The notes under the pieces were generated by a model. The model searched no databases. It had not been told where the DNA came from and was given only the letters and a program-made list of their open reading frames with translations. Source: Lunularia cruciata (Eukaryota; Streptophyta; Marchantiopsida; Lunulariales; Lunulariaceae). Taken from it: 64,000 nt of DNA. The position numbers and the translations under genes are program-made. The stretch spans positions 23,554,732 to 23,618,731 of the forward strand of contig OX419757.1 of assembly GCA_948567375.1 (NCBI GenBank), given 5' to 3'. Below, piece after piece: positions 10,771-22,941 of this stretch; position 1 is the first letter of the stretch; every line of letters starts with the position of its first letter.

Positions 10771-13700
10771 AGAGTGAGTAGAATCTTGGGTACAATCGTT
10801 CACAAGAAGAGAGTGAGGAAACACACACATAGCCCCAAAAGTGAGTAAGAAAAGTGCGGTGAGGGGTTTTGCAATGCATAGTTTGGATGTAGTGGTAAGG
10901 ATCGAGGTCTTATTGAGACTTCACATCTTTTTTTTGGCTTGGAACTAGAATTTTAGTTTTCCAAGTTTCATGGCAAAGATTGCCATGAGTGATTGCAAGG
11001 ATGGGCCAAAGCACAAAGAGAAGAGAGGAAATCCGGCATGATGGACTAAGGCGGATTGGATGTTAGTCCTGGGTAGAGAATCAAGAGAGGCAGGGAGTAC
11101 CATCTTTTATCAGAAGTGTGATGCATCAGAAGAAACTGCCAAGGTTAGGAATTCTTTTAATCAATCGTGCACCAAGAATAGGTATAAGGTGGATAGTTAT
11201 AAAGATCCAATGTGGATAGGATCATGAGCACAATGATAGAAATGTTCAAGCAAGAGTGAACCACCTACATCATGATGCAGCAAGCAGTCTTCTTTCATCA
11301 TATGTTTGCAAGAGAAGTAGTGGATTGGGTGAAGAGTTTGCACCAACAGGTGGGGCAAATGATTACGGGTTGGAGAATGGATATCCAACTACACTTCTTT
11401 GAACCCTTTGTAGCTTACTTCTACTTTGGGCTGAATTGGTTGACTTTGGAGGAGAGATATAGAATGTGGTCGCACTTTCATCTAGATTTGAGCAAGGAGG
11501 CGGATGCAGAGGTGGATGAACCATATTACATGGAGTAAGTATGAGAAGGAGATGAGTATTACAAGAAGAGTAGAAAGGAGAGGATTATAGCAGTCAATAT
11601 CTCTATGCCAAGAAAGAGAGATAAACCTAAAGGACAAATTGCATCAATATAGCCGCAAAAGATACAAAGGCCTAATCCAAAGTCAGTATTAGTAAAAGTA
11701 AAAGAATTGACTTTGGAGGAGGAGGAATTAGAAGGAGAAAACAAATTGAAGGGAAAAGCCTTTGGAGGAGAAGAAGAGTTCACACTATGAAGTGAGGAGT
11801 TGAGAAATCATAATGAAGGCAAGGCGGAAGTTCAGCAAACGAGAAGAAGAGTTGTGGGAGCAGAGAAGACAAGTCCAAAGGTGTTCACCATCAAGCAAGG
11901 ATGTGAGAAGGAGGAAGAAGGTGTCTTGGTGTGTCCAAGAGGTGCCAGGGGGAAGAGAAGTGCTCAAGTAGTTGACGTCGGACCTAGTAAGGTTACCACC
12001 AAGGAGGAGGAGAGCTTGGATGAATAAACATTGAAGATACAAAGGTTGCGTCTTTGGGGTAAGGCGCTAGTAGAGGAGTTACCTGGAGAGGGCAAAAAAG
12101 GGCAAAGCGATAGGCAATATGATGGAGTGGAGTATCTATCAAAGGTAGTATGTCTCTTGTTGGTGTTTCTACAGTAGAAGAAAGCAAAGATGGCAAGTGC
12201 TAATCTGGATGTGAAGGACGAGTTAGCAATCGTGACAAAGTGGAGTGCAAAGACCTTGCTATTGAGAAGTAATCTAACGTGAGTAGAAATGGAAGCCAAA
12301 GAACTTTGGGTGGAGGAAATTATTTGGGGTCAGCACTTAGAAGCGATGAGGGAGGATTTGGTGAAGTCTAGGGAGGAAGTAAAGGGGAAGACGGCTTTGG
12401 TCAAAGTGTTGAAGAGTGAAATTGCTAATGCACAAGTGGAGATAATATTTGAAGGCAAGCATAACAGTGATGGAGCAAGAGTTGGAGAGTCTAGGAAGAA
12501 GGCAGCTGATAAAGATCAAGCTTAGCAGCAAGAGGAAGAAAAATTACAGGGATTATTGAGAGCAGTGGGAGATCAACTTGTGTTGAATCAGCAAGAGAAG
12601 GTGGTGATGAAGGTTGTGTTCAAGGATGAATCGCAGATGTATCACAATGAGTTGGAAGAGGAAAGAAAGAAAGAAAAGGTAGACCCATTGGTACAATCGG
12701 ATGTAGTGGGAGCGGTGGTAAACAAGTTCAAGGTGCTGCTTAGCACTGAAGTTGAAGGGAAGTTGGAGGAAGACAGACTACATGAATTGAAGTTGTTGGT
12801 GCAAGAGACAAGGAAGAGGAAGGCAAAGGACACGGAGTTAAACAATCTATTGATTTGTCTGCAAGATTGTGTAGATAGGAAGGTGTTAGAGGTAGGAAAC
12901 AATGTATGTCTTAGATTAGATCTTGTTAGAACAGACTTGGATAGACTTTGTAGTGAGGTAAAATTAGCAAGGAAGTTTGAAATAGCAGAAGTAGAAGTAC
13001 AAGTTTCTTTAGGTGAGTTACATGAGACATTAGAGAAGAGTGAATCAAAAGATAAAGATGTAGATAGATTAGATATGAGTGCAATTGTAGTTTGTAGTGA
13101 AGAAATAATAAAAATAGAAGAGTTAGGAGTAGAATTAGGTAGACCCAAAGAAGGAGAATACTTGAAGGAACATTGGGTTTAGAAGCCAAAGTCAAGGTTT
13201 ACATTAGATTGGATTAGTAATAGAATTGAGATTTGAAGAGGCAGATACGAAGAGGTGCATTGTCATTTTGGATTTGTACGCTGGTAAAGTTGTTATAGAA
13301 CGGTATTCTTGTTAGTAATTGTTAAGTGCTCAGCCTATTTAAAGGAGTCATTTGTAGTGTGTTGTTGTACAATATTCATAATTCTTAAGAATAGATAAAG
13401 CAAAGTGCTGATTTTAGTGCTTGTTGGTTGAGCTTAATTTTGAGTATCAATTTTATGTGTGTGTTTATGAGTGTGAGGAGAATTTTGAAGTGCAAGTCAA
13501 TATGCTTGTTGGATGTTGGATTCCACAACCTCAATCTTCATCTTGTGTGTTTGATATTGAGAAGTGCAATCAAAGCAATGCGTTGATAGATCTAAGAGGA
13601 ATTGTAGTGTTGGTAGTATTATGCATTTGTGAGTGCAATGTTGAGTTGATGTGAAGCAATTTTGATCAAGAACTATGTGCCTCTAGTAGAGGGGTGGAAC

Positions 13701-14012
13701 ACAATTCTAAGGAAAAGGTGCATTGTAGTGAAGTAGCAATTTTTGGGAAGTACTAAATCATCACGATCGAGTTTGTTTGGACAACATTGAATGATTTGTG
13801 ATTATAGGTGACAATTTTTTGTGACGAGTCTGCAAGACAATGCTTGTTAATCTCTGTTGGGTGTAGTTTCTAGTTCAGAGATTAAAGATGAAACCAAGAA
13901 GAACTAATTTGGTTACTTTGCTTTGTATTTGAATATTTTTGAATCGTATTTCTACAAGAACAAACCTTACTTACCTGATTACTGCAAAAGTGATATTTGC
14001 CGGGTTGTCACA
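10770..14012 (+). mobile_element. LTR copy C (second subfamily), 5' end missing
   Basis: It ends in GGGTTGTCACA at 14012 and contains the family landmarks after the ORF: TATA-like CTATTTAAAGG at 13336, GATAAAGCAAAGTGCT at ~13395 and the AAAAGTGATATTTGCC end block. The first ~600 bp of the LTR are absent. The left limit (~10770) is set by similarity to the regions before the frame in N (54420) and P (59665). LTR D follows without any gap. Confidence 0.7.
10840..13217 (+). pseudogene. LTR-embedded ORF, copy C (subfamily 2, decayed)
   Basis: A diverged version of the LTR frame. It keeps the FLAWN-FSFPSFMAKIA block near 10945, SDCKDGPKHKEKRGNPA near 10990 and a PRKRDKPKG basic patch near 11605. 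The acidic linker (11700-12030) follows, then a charged coiled coil from 12289 on. The segment 12556-13182 (208 codons) is open and has LHELKLLVQETRKRKAKDTE and a VEVQVSLGELHETLEKSESK tail block. The stop of the ancestral frame lies at 13215-13217. Many stops interrupt the first half. The domain order matches K although the sequence differs, so two subfamilies kept the same architecture. Confidence 0.65.
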
Positions 14013-16003
14013 TTGCACAATGCCAAAGAAGGGTGAGAAGAAGAGTCCTTCACTTGCAGTATGAAATTTGGTGATTTAACATTTAGATATGATAGCCAGG
14101 ATCAAAGTTCTGAGTAGGCTTTGGACCACCTTTCTAGCTTGGAACTGGAACTTGAGTTTTCCAAGGTTCATGGCAGAAGTAAATTGGAGTGATTGTGAGG
14201 AGTGACCCAAGAATGAAGGGAAGCAAGGAAATCCGGCTTGATGGACAAAGTCGGATTGGAGATTGGTGTTGGGAAGAGAGGCCTGTGAGGAAGTTGGAGC
14301 TGCATTCTTTGGGAAGGGAGAGCCTACGGAGGAGATGGATGAAATTTAAAATTCCTTCACTACATTGTGCACAAAGAATTGGTACAAAGTTGATACCTAG
14401 TGGGACTCATTCAAGCAAAGTATTGTTGGGACAATGATGGCATTCTTCAAGCTAGATCACACTACGTATGTGATGAAGCACCAAACAATGTTCTTCCATC
14501 ACATGTTTGCAAAAGCGTTGATGAATTGGGTGAAGTGTTTTCACCAAAGAATGAGCTAGATGGTGTGGTGCTGGAGAGATTAAGATGCTCCCCACTACTT
14601 GGTGCCATTTGCTGCACATTTCTACTTTAGGTTGAACCTAATGAAGGAGATCAAGCAAAGGCAGATGGTGTCTCACTTTCATCTAGATCTATGAAAAGCT
14701 ATGGGTGAGGAGGAACAACAATATATCCAACACATCCAAAGTAGTGATGAGAACTTTGCAAGAATAGAGCAACACATGAGGATAGCCTTGAATATCCCAT
14801 AGACAAAGAAGAAGAAAGTGAAAGACATTGAGTTGAGTAAATTGTTGATTTGCTTCAAAGATTGAGTACATAGGAAGTTGTTAAAGGGATTAGACATGTG
14901 TGTCTCGGATTAGATTTAGATCTAGAGTTAGAGAGACTTTGGAATAGTGTGAAGGGAGAGAAGAAGTCCAAAGTTGCAGACATAGGAGTGCAAGTGTCTT
15001 TGGATCAGTTATTTGAGACATTAGAGATAGGTTGGTCAAAAGACATAGATAGATTACCCATGGGCTTGATTGCAGAGTGTAGTAAAGAAGTGATAGAATT
15101 GGTAGAGGATATAGTAAAATTAGGAAGAACAAAGGAGGTAAAATTTATGAAGTTACTTTGGGTTTGGAAGCCAAAGTAGAGGTTGATATTGGATTGGAGT
15201 AGTGACAGTTTTGAGATTTGAAGAAGCAAATATGAAGAGGTGCATTGTCATTTTGGATCTGCAAGTTGGTAAAGTTGTTAGGAAATGGTATAGTTGTTAA
15301 TTAATTGATGAAGTGCTCAGCCTATTAAAAGGAGGCATTCACAATTTCATGTTGTTCAAAATTCCAAATTCATGAAGATAGATAAAGCAAAGTGCTAAGT
15401 TCAGTACTCATCACTTGAGCTTAATTCCAAGTATCAAGTTTGTGCTTGTGTTTGTGAGTGTGTAGAGAATTTCAAAATGCAAGTCAGTGTGCTGGTTGGA
15501 TGTTGGATTCCATAGCCTTGATCTTCATTTTGTGTGTTTGATCTTGAGTGAAGTGCAATTGAAGCAATACACTGATAGATCTGAGAGGAATTGTAATGTT
15601 GGTAGTATTTTGTATTTGCGAGTGCATCATGAGTTTGGTGTGAAGCAATTTCAATCAAGGATGTAGTGCCTTTAGTGGAGGGGTTGAACACAATTCTAAG
15701 AAGAAGTCATTTTGTAGTGAAGTAGCAATCTTCAAGAGAATCTGAATCATCACAATCAAAGTTGGTTTGGAAAGATTAGATAGTATTGTGATTATGAGTG
15801 TGTAATTTTTGACAAGACTATGATCAATGGTTATTTGACCACTCTTTTTGGTGTGGTTTCTACCTAAGATACTAAAGAAAAACTCAATAAGAAATAAATC
15901 ATCAATGTTTGCATTGTGTTTGACTATTTTTGACTTGTAACTTTGTGGGAACAAACTTTTACTTACTGATTACCGCAAAAGTGATACTTGTTGGGTTGTC
16001 ACA
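14013..16003 (+). mobile_element. LTR copy D, 5' truncated, abutting LTR C
   Basis: It starts immediately after the CA end of LTR C, within the body of an LTR, near an ATGCCAAAG (subfamily 3, compare 35564). It ends in GTTGGGTTGTCACA at 16003. The ORF interior is deleted: after the N-terminal motifs it jumps at ~14700-14830 to the tail part. Landmarks such as CCTATTAAAAGG at ~15323 and AGATAAAGCAAAGTGCT at ~15380 are present. Confidence 0.65.
14020..15202 (+). pseudogene. LTR-embedded ORF, copy D (internally deleted)
   Basis: The region encodes a broken N-terminal part (LAWNWNLSFPRFMAEV near 14140, then frames resembling YVMKH-FFHHMF at 14465-14520). It then goes straight to the tail with VADIGVQVSLDQLFETLEIG at 14974. 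The open part 14898-15179 is 93 codons. The stop of the ancestral frame is at 15200-15202. The acidic linker and most of the coil are missing. Confidence 0.55.
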
Positions 16004-16711
16004 ACAAACCCATTAGATGTAATATTATTCATCCCCATCTGCATCTCTTTGCAAATTGGTGTGAAAATGGGACACCATCCATCTTCTCTCCTCTAAGCTC
16101 AACAAGTTCAACATGAAGTCGAAGTGGGCTACAAAGGGTACAAAGTAGTGGGTGGCTTATCCATTCTCAAATTGATGATCATTTGCCCCACTCATTGGTG
16201 CAAACACTTTGCTCAGTCTACCACTTCTCTTGCAAACATCTAATGGAAAAACCTTGCTTGCTACATTGTTACATACGTGGTTTTCTCTGGCTTGAACATA
16301 GCCATCATCACGCTCACAATCCCTCTTCACACTAAATCCTTGTAGCTATCCACCTTGTACATGTTCTTGGTGTGAGGTCTAATAAATGAGTTCTTCACCT
16401 CAACAATTTCTTCAAAAGCATCACAGTTCCAATAGAAGGTGACACCGCCTACCTCTCTTGCTTCTCTTCATAAGACTAACCTCCAATCCAAATTAGTCTA
16501 TTGAGCCAAATTTCCTCTCTTTCTCTTGTGATTAGGCCTATCTTACAATGACTGACAACAATCTCTGCCATGAGGCCCTAGAAAAATCAAATTCCAATTC
16601 TAGGCTAGAAACGTTATGTAAAGTTTGGACAAGACTATGATCCTTACCACTACATCTTATTGGCAAATTGCAAGACCCCTCACCACACTCTACTTATTTC
16701 CCTTTTGGACC
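16004..16711 (-). mobile_element. LTR fragment E, N-terminal ORF part on minus strand
   Basis: Read on the minus strand it matches the first part of the subfamily-2 LTR frame. The ATGGTCCAAAAGGGAAATAAG-like start lies near 16711, the NWNL-FSG block near 16580, and the segment equivalent to VPFVAHFDF-LNLL near 16130. It closely parallels 62930-63230. It abuts LTR D on the left and is cut by LTR F at 16716. Stops are frequent. Confidence 0.55.
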
Positions 16712-17401
16712 ATTGTGTGGTACCCACATTTATTTATTTTTTGAAATGGAGAAGAAGAAGTGTATAGAGAAGTCGGATTGCGCCTATACGGCCAAAGAAG
16801 GAAAAGAAAAGTGGCAAAGACAATGTAACAACTTTTCTTTGGGGTGAGAAATTCAAGAAGGGACCATTCAAAAACCGGCGGTCATACACATGAAGTACAC
16901 TTGACAATGATAGGCACATGCAAGAGGTGTAATTTCTTGGTAGAAACTTGAATTGAAGAGAGACAAAGAAGGCACGACTCTATAAAAATTGGGCTAACGA
17001 CAAAGCAATGTCAAGCAATTTTCCTTTGCCGTTGAGGAGTCATCTTGTAGGAGATTGTGGGAAGGGAAGTAGAGTTGAAGACGTGCTAGTGTGTAGAGGA
17101 GAATTTGAGAGAGTTAACCCAAGAGATAGCAAGGAAGCAAGAAAGATGGGAGGAAGAAAGAAGAACTCCAAATTCACAATGAGAAATCATGCAATTCGGA
17201 GGTTAGATATGATCACAAGAATCAAAGTCTTGAGCCGACTTTGGATCACATTCTTGGCGTGGAACTGGAACGTGAGTTTTCTAGGATTCATGACCAAGAT
17301 AATTGAGAGTAAATGTCTTGATGGCCCCGAGGAAGAGGAGAAGAGAGGAAATCTGTCTTGTTGGACATAGTCGGATTGGAGATTAGTACTTGGAAGAGAG
17401 G

Positions 17402-19269
17402 TGTGACAACCCGGCAAATATCACTTTTGCGGTAATTGGGTAAGTAAAGTTTGTTCCCGTAGTGATACGATTCAGAATTGGTCAAATACAAAGTCAAACA
17501 GTAACTTGTAGTTCTTCTTGATTGCTTCTTTAATCTCTCAGGTAGAAACTACACCCAGAAGAGAGTAACAAGCTCACAATCTTGACAACTTGTCACAACT
17601 ACACACACACACACATAATCATAACATAGCAAATTTTGTCCAAACAACTCTTGATTGTGATGATTCAAGTTCTCCCAAAGATTGCACTTCACTGCAAAGA
17701 ACAATTTTGCCTCAGAATTGTGTTCCACCCCTCCACTGAAGGCACAACTTCCTCGATCGAAATTGCTTCACATCAACTTTGTGCTGCACTCACAAACGCA
17801 GAATACTACCAACACTACAATTCTTCTCAGATCTGTCAAGGCATTGCTCCAATGCACTTCACTCAGGATCAAACACACAGAATGAAGATCAAGGCTACAG
17901 AATCTAACATCCATAAACACATTGACTTGCACTTCGGAATTCTCTACACACTCACAAACACAAACACGGAATTGACAATCTGAATTAAGCTCAAGCAACG
18001 AGCACTAAAAACAACACTTTGCTTTACCTATCTTAAGAAATATGAATACTGAACAACATAAGACTACAAATGCTCCCCTTAAATATTGAAGCAAACAACA
18101 ATTCTTCCTACCTATGCACCGCTTCCTAACATCTTTTCCGACCTGCAGATCCAAATTGACAATCCATCTCTTCATATCTACCTCTTCCTATCTCAAACTT
18201 GATACTTACACCAATCCAATGTCTACCTCATCATCGTCTTCCAAACCCGATGATCTTCCTACTACTTCTCCTTCTTTGGGTATATCTAATTCTACTAATT
18301 CATGTACTAATTCTACTATTTCTACACTAGGAACTACAATTGCACTAAGGAGTGACTTATCTAACTCTTTATCTTCTGACCCACTCGTCTCTAATGTCTC
18401 AAATAATAAGTCCAATGACACTTGAATTCCTACTTCTGCAACATCGGGTCTAATTACAATTAATTCCTTTGCTAATTCTACTATATCCTCATCACAAATT
18501 GTAATTGAAAGCATGGGTACACTATCTACACCTTCAATTTGTAACCCACTTTCCCCTAATCACTCATGCTACTGACCCGAAGACACTTATAGTCTGATCT
18601 TGCACTTTGGATTTATTCACTACTGCTACTTCTCCTTCAATTCTTGTTCCATCTTCAACCAAAACTGAAATTGAAGTCATGGGTATCTTAACTACCTATT
18701 CTTTCTCTATCCTAACTCTCTCTAATGCCTCTTGCAAGATTCCCGAAGTCATCTTCATTGCACTCCACGATCTGACTATCTCAGAAATAGTCATCTTTGT
18801 CTTGAGGCAAAGAAGCTTCTAACCCGAAGTTGTGTAAACCTAAAGTCCGAAGTCCGAAGTCCAAAGTCTCAAGTCCAAAGATGCCAACCCAAAGACACTA
18901 AACTACTTTGTACATTTACTCCTAGAACTTCAAATAATTGTAGTTTCTTCTAGAAACCTCCAAACTTTGCGATTTTGGTGACAAAAAAAAGCCTTGAACG
19001 AGACGCTTCTAATGAGATATAGCACACTTGATTTGGACTTGTGGACATTGAGATATGGCCCCCGCAAGAATCCTGACTTGCAACTTCTTTCCCTCCCTGA
19101 CCTCTTTCAATCTTGGCTGAGTCAGTCTTCATCTAACAAAAAGTAGACTTCCTCGGGCTTGATCCAAATATAAATTTCCTCTCATTTCTTCTCCATTTGG
19201 TTTCAATTTGCTTTCAGCAAGGCACTTCTTCTTCAAAACTCATCCAAAATGAAAAATGTGGGTACCAAA
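17402..19269 (-). mobile_element. Short-form LTR copy G (1868 bp), solo, target duplication AGAGG
   Basis: It starts TGTGACAACCCGGC at 17402 and ends GGGTACCAAA at 19269. AGAGG stands on both sides (17397-17401 and 19270-19274). Comparison with the unbroken equivalent at 40140-40175 confirms that the host sequence continues across it. The U5-like end is shared with the long LTRs, but the upstream 2.5 kb of the embedded frame are replaced by a different ~750-bp block (18520-19260). That block contains short GAAGTCC-type repeats near 18850 and a segment conserved in L and M. Confidence 0.9.
18206..18514 (-). pseudogene. Tail-only remnant of the LTR-embedded ORF in short LTR G
   Basis: These 102 open codons match the tail of the 853-codon frame: VGIQVSLDLLFETLETSGSE, then EIVELVHELVELD and an end DEVDIGLV. 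L (49428-49748) and M (51855-52169) have the same short frame. All three are open across ~100 codons, but each start Met lies in a different context. It may be a relic rather than a gene. The N-terminal globular region and the coil are absent. Confidence 0.5.
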
Positions 19270-22200
19270 AGAGGCAGGCGCGGAGCAGGGTGCCATGTTC
19301 TTGGGGAAGGGAGAGGTAGCCGAAGAAACCCAAGAAGTGAGGGATGCCTTCTCTTTGAAGAGGACAAAGAATGACTACAAAGTAAAGAGTTATAAAGATC
19401 TGGTCAAGAGAGGGATCATGAGTGCTCTCATGGCGATCCTGAAGCCGGAGAGAACGACTTATGTGATGAAATACCAAGTGGTGTTCTTCCATAAGATGTT
19501 TGCAAGAGAACCCATCAATTGGGCGAGGTGCTTCCATGAGAGAACAAGGCAGATGGTGTAGGATTTGCGGGATAAGTTGCCTCCACACTACATTGTGCCG
19601 TTTGCAGCACATTTCTACCTCGGGTTGAATTTGCTCAATGCGGCAGAGCGTAACAGAATGGTGTCTCAATTTCATCCCGACTTCAGAAAGGAAGTTGAAT
19701 GGGAAGAGCAACAGTATATTCTTTAGATCCAAAGTAGTGATGAGTACTACGCGTAGACGAGGAAGAGTGTGCAGGTAGAAGTAAGCACTCCAAAGTCAAA
19801 GAACCAGAGTCGACAAGGAGAAGGCAAAGACATAGAGAAGACAAGACCTTGGAAGATCAGGAGAAGAAACCCGAGGAAAGGTATGGTGGTGATTGAGTCG
19901 TTGGAAGAAGACTCGGAGGGCGAAGCTGAGTGCAAGTCCAAAGACTCAAAACAAAGGAAGAACCCGAGCTTACACTACAAAGTGGAGATACAAGTAGTGA
20001 TAGCGATGAAGATGGGGAGATGACGTTGGTGCCGGCAGAAGAAGAAGAAGTTTGGGTGGAGCTTGAGGAAGAGACTAATGCGAAGTTGGAGGACGAAGTG
20101 CCCGAGCCGAAGGAGAAGAAGATTATGATTTAGAGCGGAGTTTGGTTGAGGTGCAAGGCAAAGTGCAAAGCGGGTCCAAGCAAGGCAAGGGGAGAGGAGA
20201 ATGCTTGTTCGGGAAGTGAAGCGTCTATTCCGATACAACTACTGCAGAGAAGAAGGCGAGTATCGAGAGAAGAAGAGGTAAAGAAGGAGATCACTCCGCA
20301 GGTTGAAGTAGTTGCGAGTGATGGAGTGGAGTATTTGCGAGAAGTTGTGTGTCCTTTGTTTGCAAAGCTAGAGCACAAGAAGAGGGAGATGCAGTCAAAG
20401 TGTCTGGAGGTGAAGACTGTGTTGTAGGTATTAGCAAGACTGGAAGAAGAGAACTCAGAGTTGAAGAAGAGTATAATCCAAGGTGAGGAGGAAAGGGAAG
20501 TACTACGAGTGGATGTAGTAGTGCAGAGTCAAGTGATTGAGAATTTGAAGAGAGAAGCAAGGTATCAAGAGGAACTTGTGAAGCAGAGTGACATAGCAAG
20601 GGAAAGACAAGTAGCTGAGTACAAAATCTTGAAGCATCAATTTGTTGGTTCAAGACTAGAAATTATCCATGCTATGGCAAGGGTAGCAAAGAAGGACCAA
20701 GAGCTTGATAGAGTAATGGAGAGTGTAGAAGAGAAGAAGCAACTATGGCAACAGGAGTTGACAGTGAGATATAGGGAAGAATAGAGATTACAAGAGTTAC
20801 TTCGTAATCAGGAAGAGAAGGTTGTATAGAAGGAGAAGGAGAAGGAAACTATGAAAGTCGAGTTCAAAGTAGAATTGGTAATGTACCGGGAAGATTGGCT
20901 TGCAGATTGGGAGTGCGAAAGGAAGATGAGATTGGAGCCATTGAAGGAGATCATAATCAGGATGAATGCGATGCTAAGTACTGAGGCCAGTGTTCGTATT
21001 GAAGAGACGAGGCTGCACGAGTTGAAGTTGTTGGTGCAGGAGATAAGGAGGAGACATGTGAAGGATACAGATTTGAATGCATTATTGATTAGTCTCAGAA
21101 CTTGTGTAGATAGGAAGATATTAGAAGTGGAAGATAATATCACGATTAGATTAGATTTGGTAAAGTTGGAGATAGATAAACTTTGGATGTTAGAGCAAAA
21201 CCCAAAGTAGATAAAGTAGGAACGCAGATGTCTTTGGAGTTACCATTGGAGGCATTAGAGAAGAGTGGGTCAGAAGATAAGGAGTTAGAGAAGATTGGGT
21301 CAAAAGATAAGGAGTTAAAGATAAGATAGATTACCTGCAAGTGAAATGTCAGATCAGGAAAGAGAACTGTTAGATTTGGTAGAAGATGTAGGAATTATGA
21401 AACCCGAGGACAGAGCAATAGGAAGTAAAGTTACTTTGAGTTTGAGTTTGAAAGCCGAGGAAGAAGTAGACATTGGATCGGATTAATAACCAATTTGAGA
21501 TTTGAATAGGCCAATATGAAGAGGTGCATTGTCATTTCAGATCTGCAGGTTTGTAGAGTTGTTAGGAAGAGGTGCATTAGGAAGATAATTGTCAATTGCT
21601 TCACTACTTAAGAGTAGCATTCACAGTCTTATGTTGTTCAGTGCTCATAATTCTGAGAATAGATAAAGCAAAGTGCTGTGAAGTAGTGCTCGTCGCTTGA
21701 GCTTGATTCTGAGTATCAGCTTTGCAATTGTGTTTGTGAGTGTGTGGAGAAATTCAAAGTGCAAGTCAGAGTGCTTGTTGGATGTTGGATTCCGCAGCCT
21801 TGATCTTCATTCTGTGTGTTTGATCTTGAGTGAAGTGCAATCAAAGCAATGCCTTGACAGATCTGAGAGGAATTGTAGTGTTGATAGTATTGTGCATTTG
21901 TGAGTGCAATGAGAAGTTGATGTGAAGCAATTTTGATTGAGGAAGTTGTGCCTTCAGTGGAGGGGTGGAACACAATTCTGAGGTGAAGTTGTTTTGCAGT
22001 GAAGTGCCATTTTTGGGAGAGCCTGAATCATCACAATCAACATTGTTTGGAAAGAGTTGAAGGAGTTGTGATTAAGGAGTGTGAATTCATGACGAGCCTG
22101 AGAGTCAGTGCTTGTTACTCTCTTTTGGGTATGGTTTCTACCTGAGAGATTAAAGACACAACCAAGAAGAACTACAGTGTTATTGTTTGACTTTGTATTT

Positions 22201-22282
22201 GACCAATTTTGACTTGTATCTCTATGGGAACAAGCTTTACTTACCTGATTACCGCAAAAGTGATATTTGCCAAGTTGTCACA

Positions 22283-22941
22283 TGATTTTTGCCAAGTTGT
22301 CACATGAACTTTGTTTGGGAAAAGATAGCATTGACACTCACGGAAGAAGAGTGTCAGCATCTTCTACAAACGATTCTTGGTTGTCCCAAAGGAATTTTGA
22401 AGAACACATCGAAGGTGTTGATCTTGAATCTTCCAACCGGGTTGAAGTCGACACCCTCATAGAAGAAATTGTTGAAGAAGACCCTACCTTGAATTTGACA
22501 AATTGGAATCCCTGGGCTGACAACATGGCATCAATTCTAGCCAATTCCTTGGTTCCATCAAGTTCAAATATACCATTGCCAATCCTAGTGCATCTAACAA
22601 TGACTTTGTTGCCTATCACCCAACACGCCTATTAGAAGTATAAGGGGACATACACGACAAAGACCCTGATGAATTCATCAAAGAATTCAAAGTCATCTCC
22701 TTTGCTAACAAGGAGCATGACCAAGCGGATTGACTACAAATTTTCCCAAGTCTGCTCCGAAAGAAAGCTTGGAGCTGGTACACCCATGTGACCCAGAAGG
22801 AGTTTGTACCAATAGACTGGGCGGACTTGAGAAACAACTTCCTGGAATGATTCCGAGAGGTTGACTACAATACGAGTATCTTCGCATGACACTCAATGAT
22901 TTAGACCAAGGCAAGAAGGAGAAGTTGAGAGACTACTCTGA
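22283..22941 (+). pseudogene. Gag-like remnant of element F
   Basis: After the LTR end, frames resemble the gag of element N (56400-57000). They show EEECQHLLQTI near 22345, a DPDEFIKEFKVISFANKEHD block near 22665, and FPSLLRKKAWSWYTHVTQKE at ~22743-22800. WADLRNNFLE and an FREVDYN segment follow. Two frames and several stops are involved. At about 22941 it fuses directly to LTR tail sequence, so the rest of gag and all of pol are gone. Confidence 0.6.

Larger units (their letters stand above)
17008..21486 (+). pseudogene. LTR-embedded ORF, copy F (split by LTR G)
   Basis: It starts at ATG 17008 (MSSNFPLPLRSH), 27 bp after a TATAAAAA box. It is open for 120 codons to a TAG at 17368-17370, where other copies have tryptophan-serine (W-T-K/S-D-W). 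LTR G interrupts it at 17402. The frame resumes after 19274 with GNP-less YKVKSYKDLVKRGIMSAL, HYIVPFAAHFYLGLN and the coiled coil (20461-20784, 20851-21210). The stop of the tail is at 21484-21486 after a KAEEEVDIGSD-type end. A TAG at 20827 sits at the same codon as one of the stops in copy K. Its product is unknown. Confidence 0.75.
16716..22282 (+). mobile_element. Giant LTR copy F, split by short LTR G, with gag after it
   Basis: It starts TGTGGTACCCACA at 16716 and ends CAAGTTGTCACA at 22282. LTR G (17402-19269) interrupts it at an AGAGG site. Without G the length is about 3.69 kb. The LTR end is followed by TGATTTTT, the spacer seen before the primer site at 38778, and then by a gag remnant. 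This identifies F as a 5' LTR whose primer site was lost by a small rearrangement: a second GCCAAGTTGTCACATGA follows. Confidence 0.85.
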
